Assembly: GCF_900130025.1 (NCBI RefSeq)
Contig: NZ_FQXR01000010.1
Coordinates: 1-64,000 of the forward strand
Direction of reading: 5' to 3'
DNA: 64,000 bases
From: Sporanaerobacter acetigenes DSM 13106
GTDB lineage: Bacteria; Bacillota; Clostridia; Tissierellales; Sporanaerobacteraceae
The translations under genes were made by a program, and so were the position numbers. The notes under the pieces are model-generated. The model was given only the letters and a program-made list of their open reading frames with translations. It made no database searches and was not told the DNA's origin. Shown here piece by piece: positions 63,758 to 64,000 of this stretch; positions within the stretch are counted from its first letter, which is position 1, and every line of letters begins with the position of its first letter.

Positions 63758-64000
63758 ATGCCAAAACAAAATAATCGTTTTGAATTAACTGAGAGAGAAT
63801 TAGATATCTTGAATATTTTATGGTCTGCCGAAAAACCGTTACTGGCCTCTGACATCCCCAAAATAGATAGTTCCATAAGTATAAATACAGCTCAAGCTGT
63901 TTTAAGAAATCTACTGAAAAAAAAGCTTATTGAGGTTTCTGATATTGTTTATAGCGGAACCGTTCTTTCACGCAGATATAAACCAACTATAAGTTCACAT
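63758..64000 (+). CDS. BlaI/MecI-family repressor (partial, runs off the window)
   Basis: The visible 81 residues contain the winged helix-turn-helix of the BlaI/MecI/CopY family: ELTERELDILNILWSAEKPL, then SINTAQAVLRNLLKKKLIEV. Such dimers bind TACA/TGTA-like dyads and are inactivated by a membrane sensor protease (BlaR1) or by copper. It is divergent from the radical SAM operon and likely controls it. AAAGGAG precedes ATG at 63758. Its C-terminus and any sensor gene lie beyond the window. Confidence 0.88.
   Translation, partial: MPKQNNRFELTERELDILNILWSAEKPLLASDIPKIDSSISINTAQAVLRNLLKKKLIEVSDIVYSGTVLSRRYKPTISSH

Overview
The window is AT-rich DNA with tight AGGAGG-type ribosome binding sites and mostly short gaps between genes. 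The family content points to an anaerobic, spore-forming Firmicute of the Clostridia/Tissierellia type: FtsEX with an EnvC-like hydrolase, a GerS-like lipoprotein next to alanine racemase, a SafA-like LysM protein, CsaB, a transketolase split into two genes, and MazEF downstream of alr. No rRNA, tRNA or CRISPR array was recognised. The species cannot be named from this sequence.

Layout. 1-13 kb is cell-envelope housekeeping: ftsE, ftsX, an M23 hydrolase, a CtpA/B-type S41 protease and a PDZ membrane protein on the minus strand, then formyl-THF cyclo-ligase, a CofE-like ligase, an AI-2E transporter with a non-canonical start, an arginase-fold protein, a Lon-type protease and a LysM protein. 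13-30 kb is patchy accessory DNA: MarR/MATE, an SDR, a mannose-binding lectin, a DinB protein, a PH protein, a frameshifted MazG-like gene, a HIT protein, HflX with an elaborate leader, an AAA ATPase, an M20 peptidase, a PP2C-like protein and an iron-type ABC transporter. This stretch is studded with short palindromic repeats that also bracket a Y1 transposase of the RAYT type. 30-41 kb holds the split transketolase, YitT and a surface-polymer cluster (TagA, CsaB, O-antigen ligase-like, DUF4330, glycosyltransferase, PIG-L deacetylase, GNAT). 40.5-45.3 kb holds MazEF, Alr, a GerS-like lipoprotein and an AcpS-NnrD fusion. 47-52.7 kb is a methylthioadenosine/5'-deoxyadenosine salvage group (class II aldolase, MTA phosphorylase, MTA/SAH deaminase) with a MATE pump and a DppA-type aminopeptidase. 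52.9 kb is a PucR regulator.

54.7-64 kb is a RiPP-type biosynthetic cluster. A divergent BlaI/MecI-type repressor faces a leftward operon of two radical SAM/SPASM enzymes, a 54-residue three-cysteine precursor peptide absent from a simple long-ORF annotation (60927-61091), an FtsX-like permease with its ATPase, a subtilisin-like protease whose C-terminus resembles a serine-less acyl carrier protein, and an ABC exporter. Precursor, modification, leader removal, export and regulation are therefore all present.

The two strongest leads are this RiPP cluster and the region 20100-20557 upstream of hflX. The latter has a consensus promoter, a 26-residue leader ORF with Lys/Arg-X-Lys/Arg motifs, mutually exclusive antiterminator and terminator pairings, a second linked terminator and a further six-codon Arg-Ile-Arg ORF. 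Together they look like a macrolide-type ribosome-stalling attenuator. All function calls come from reading motifs; no search or folding program was run.
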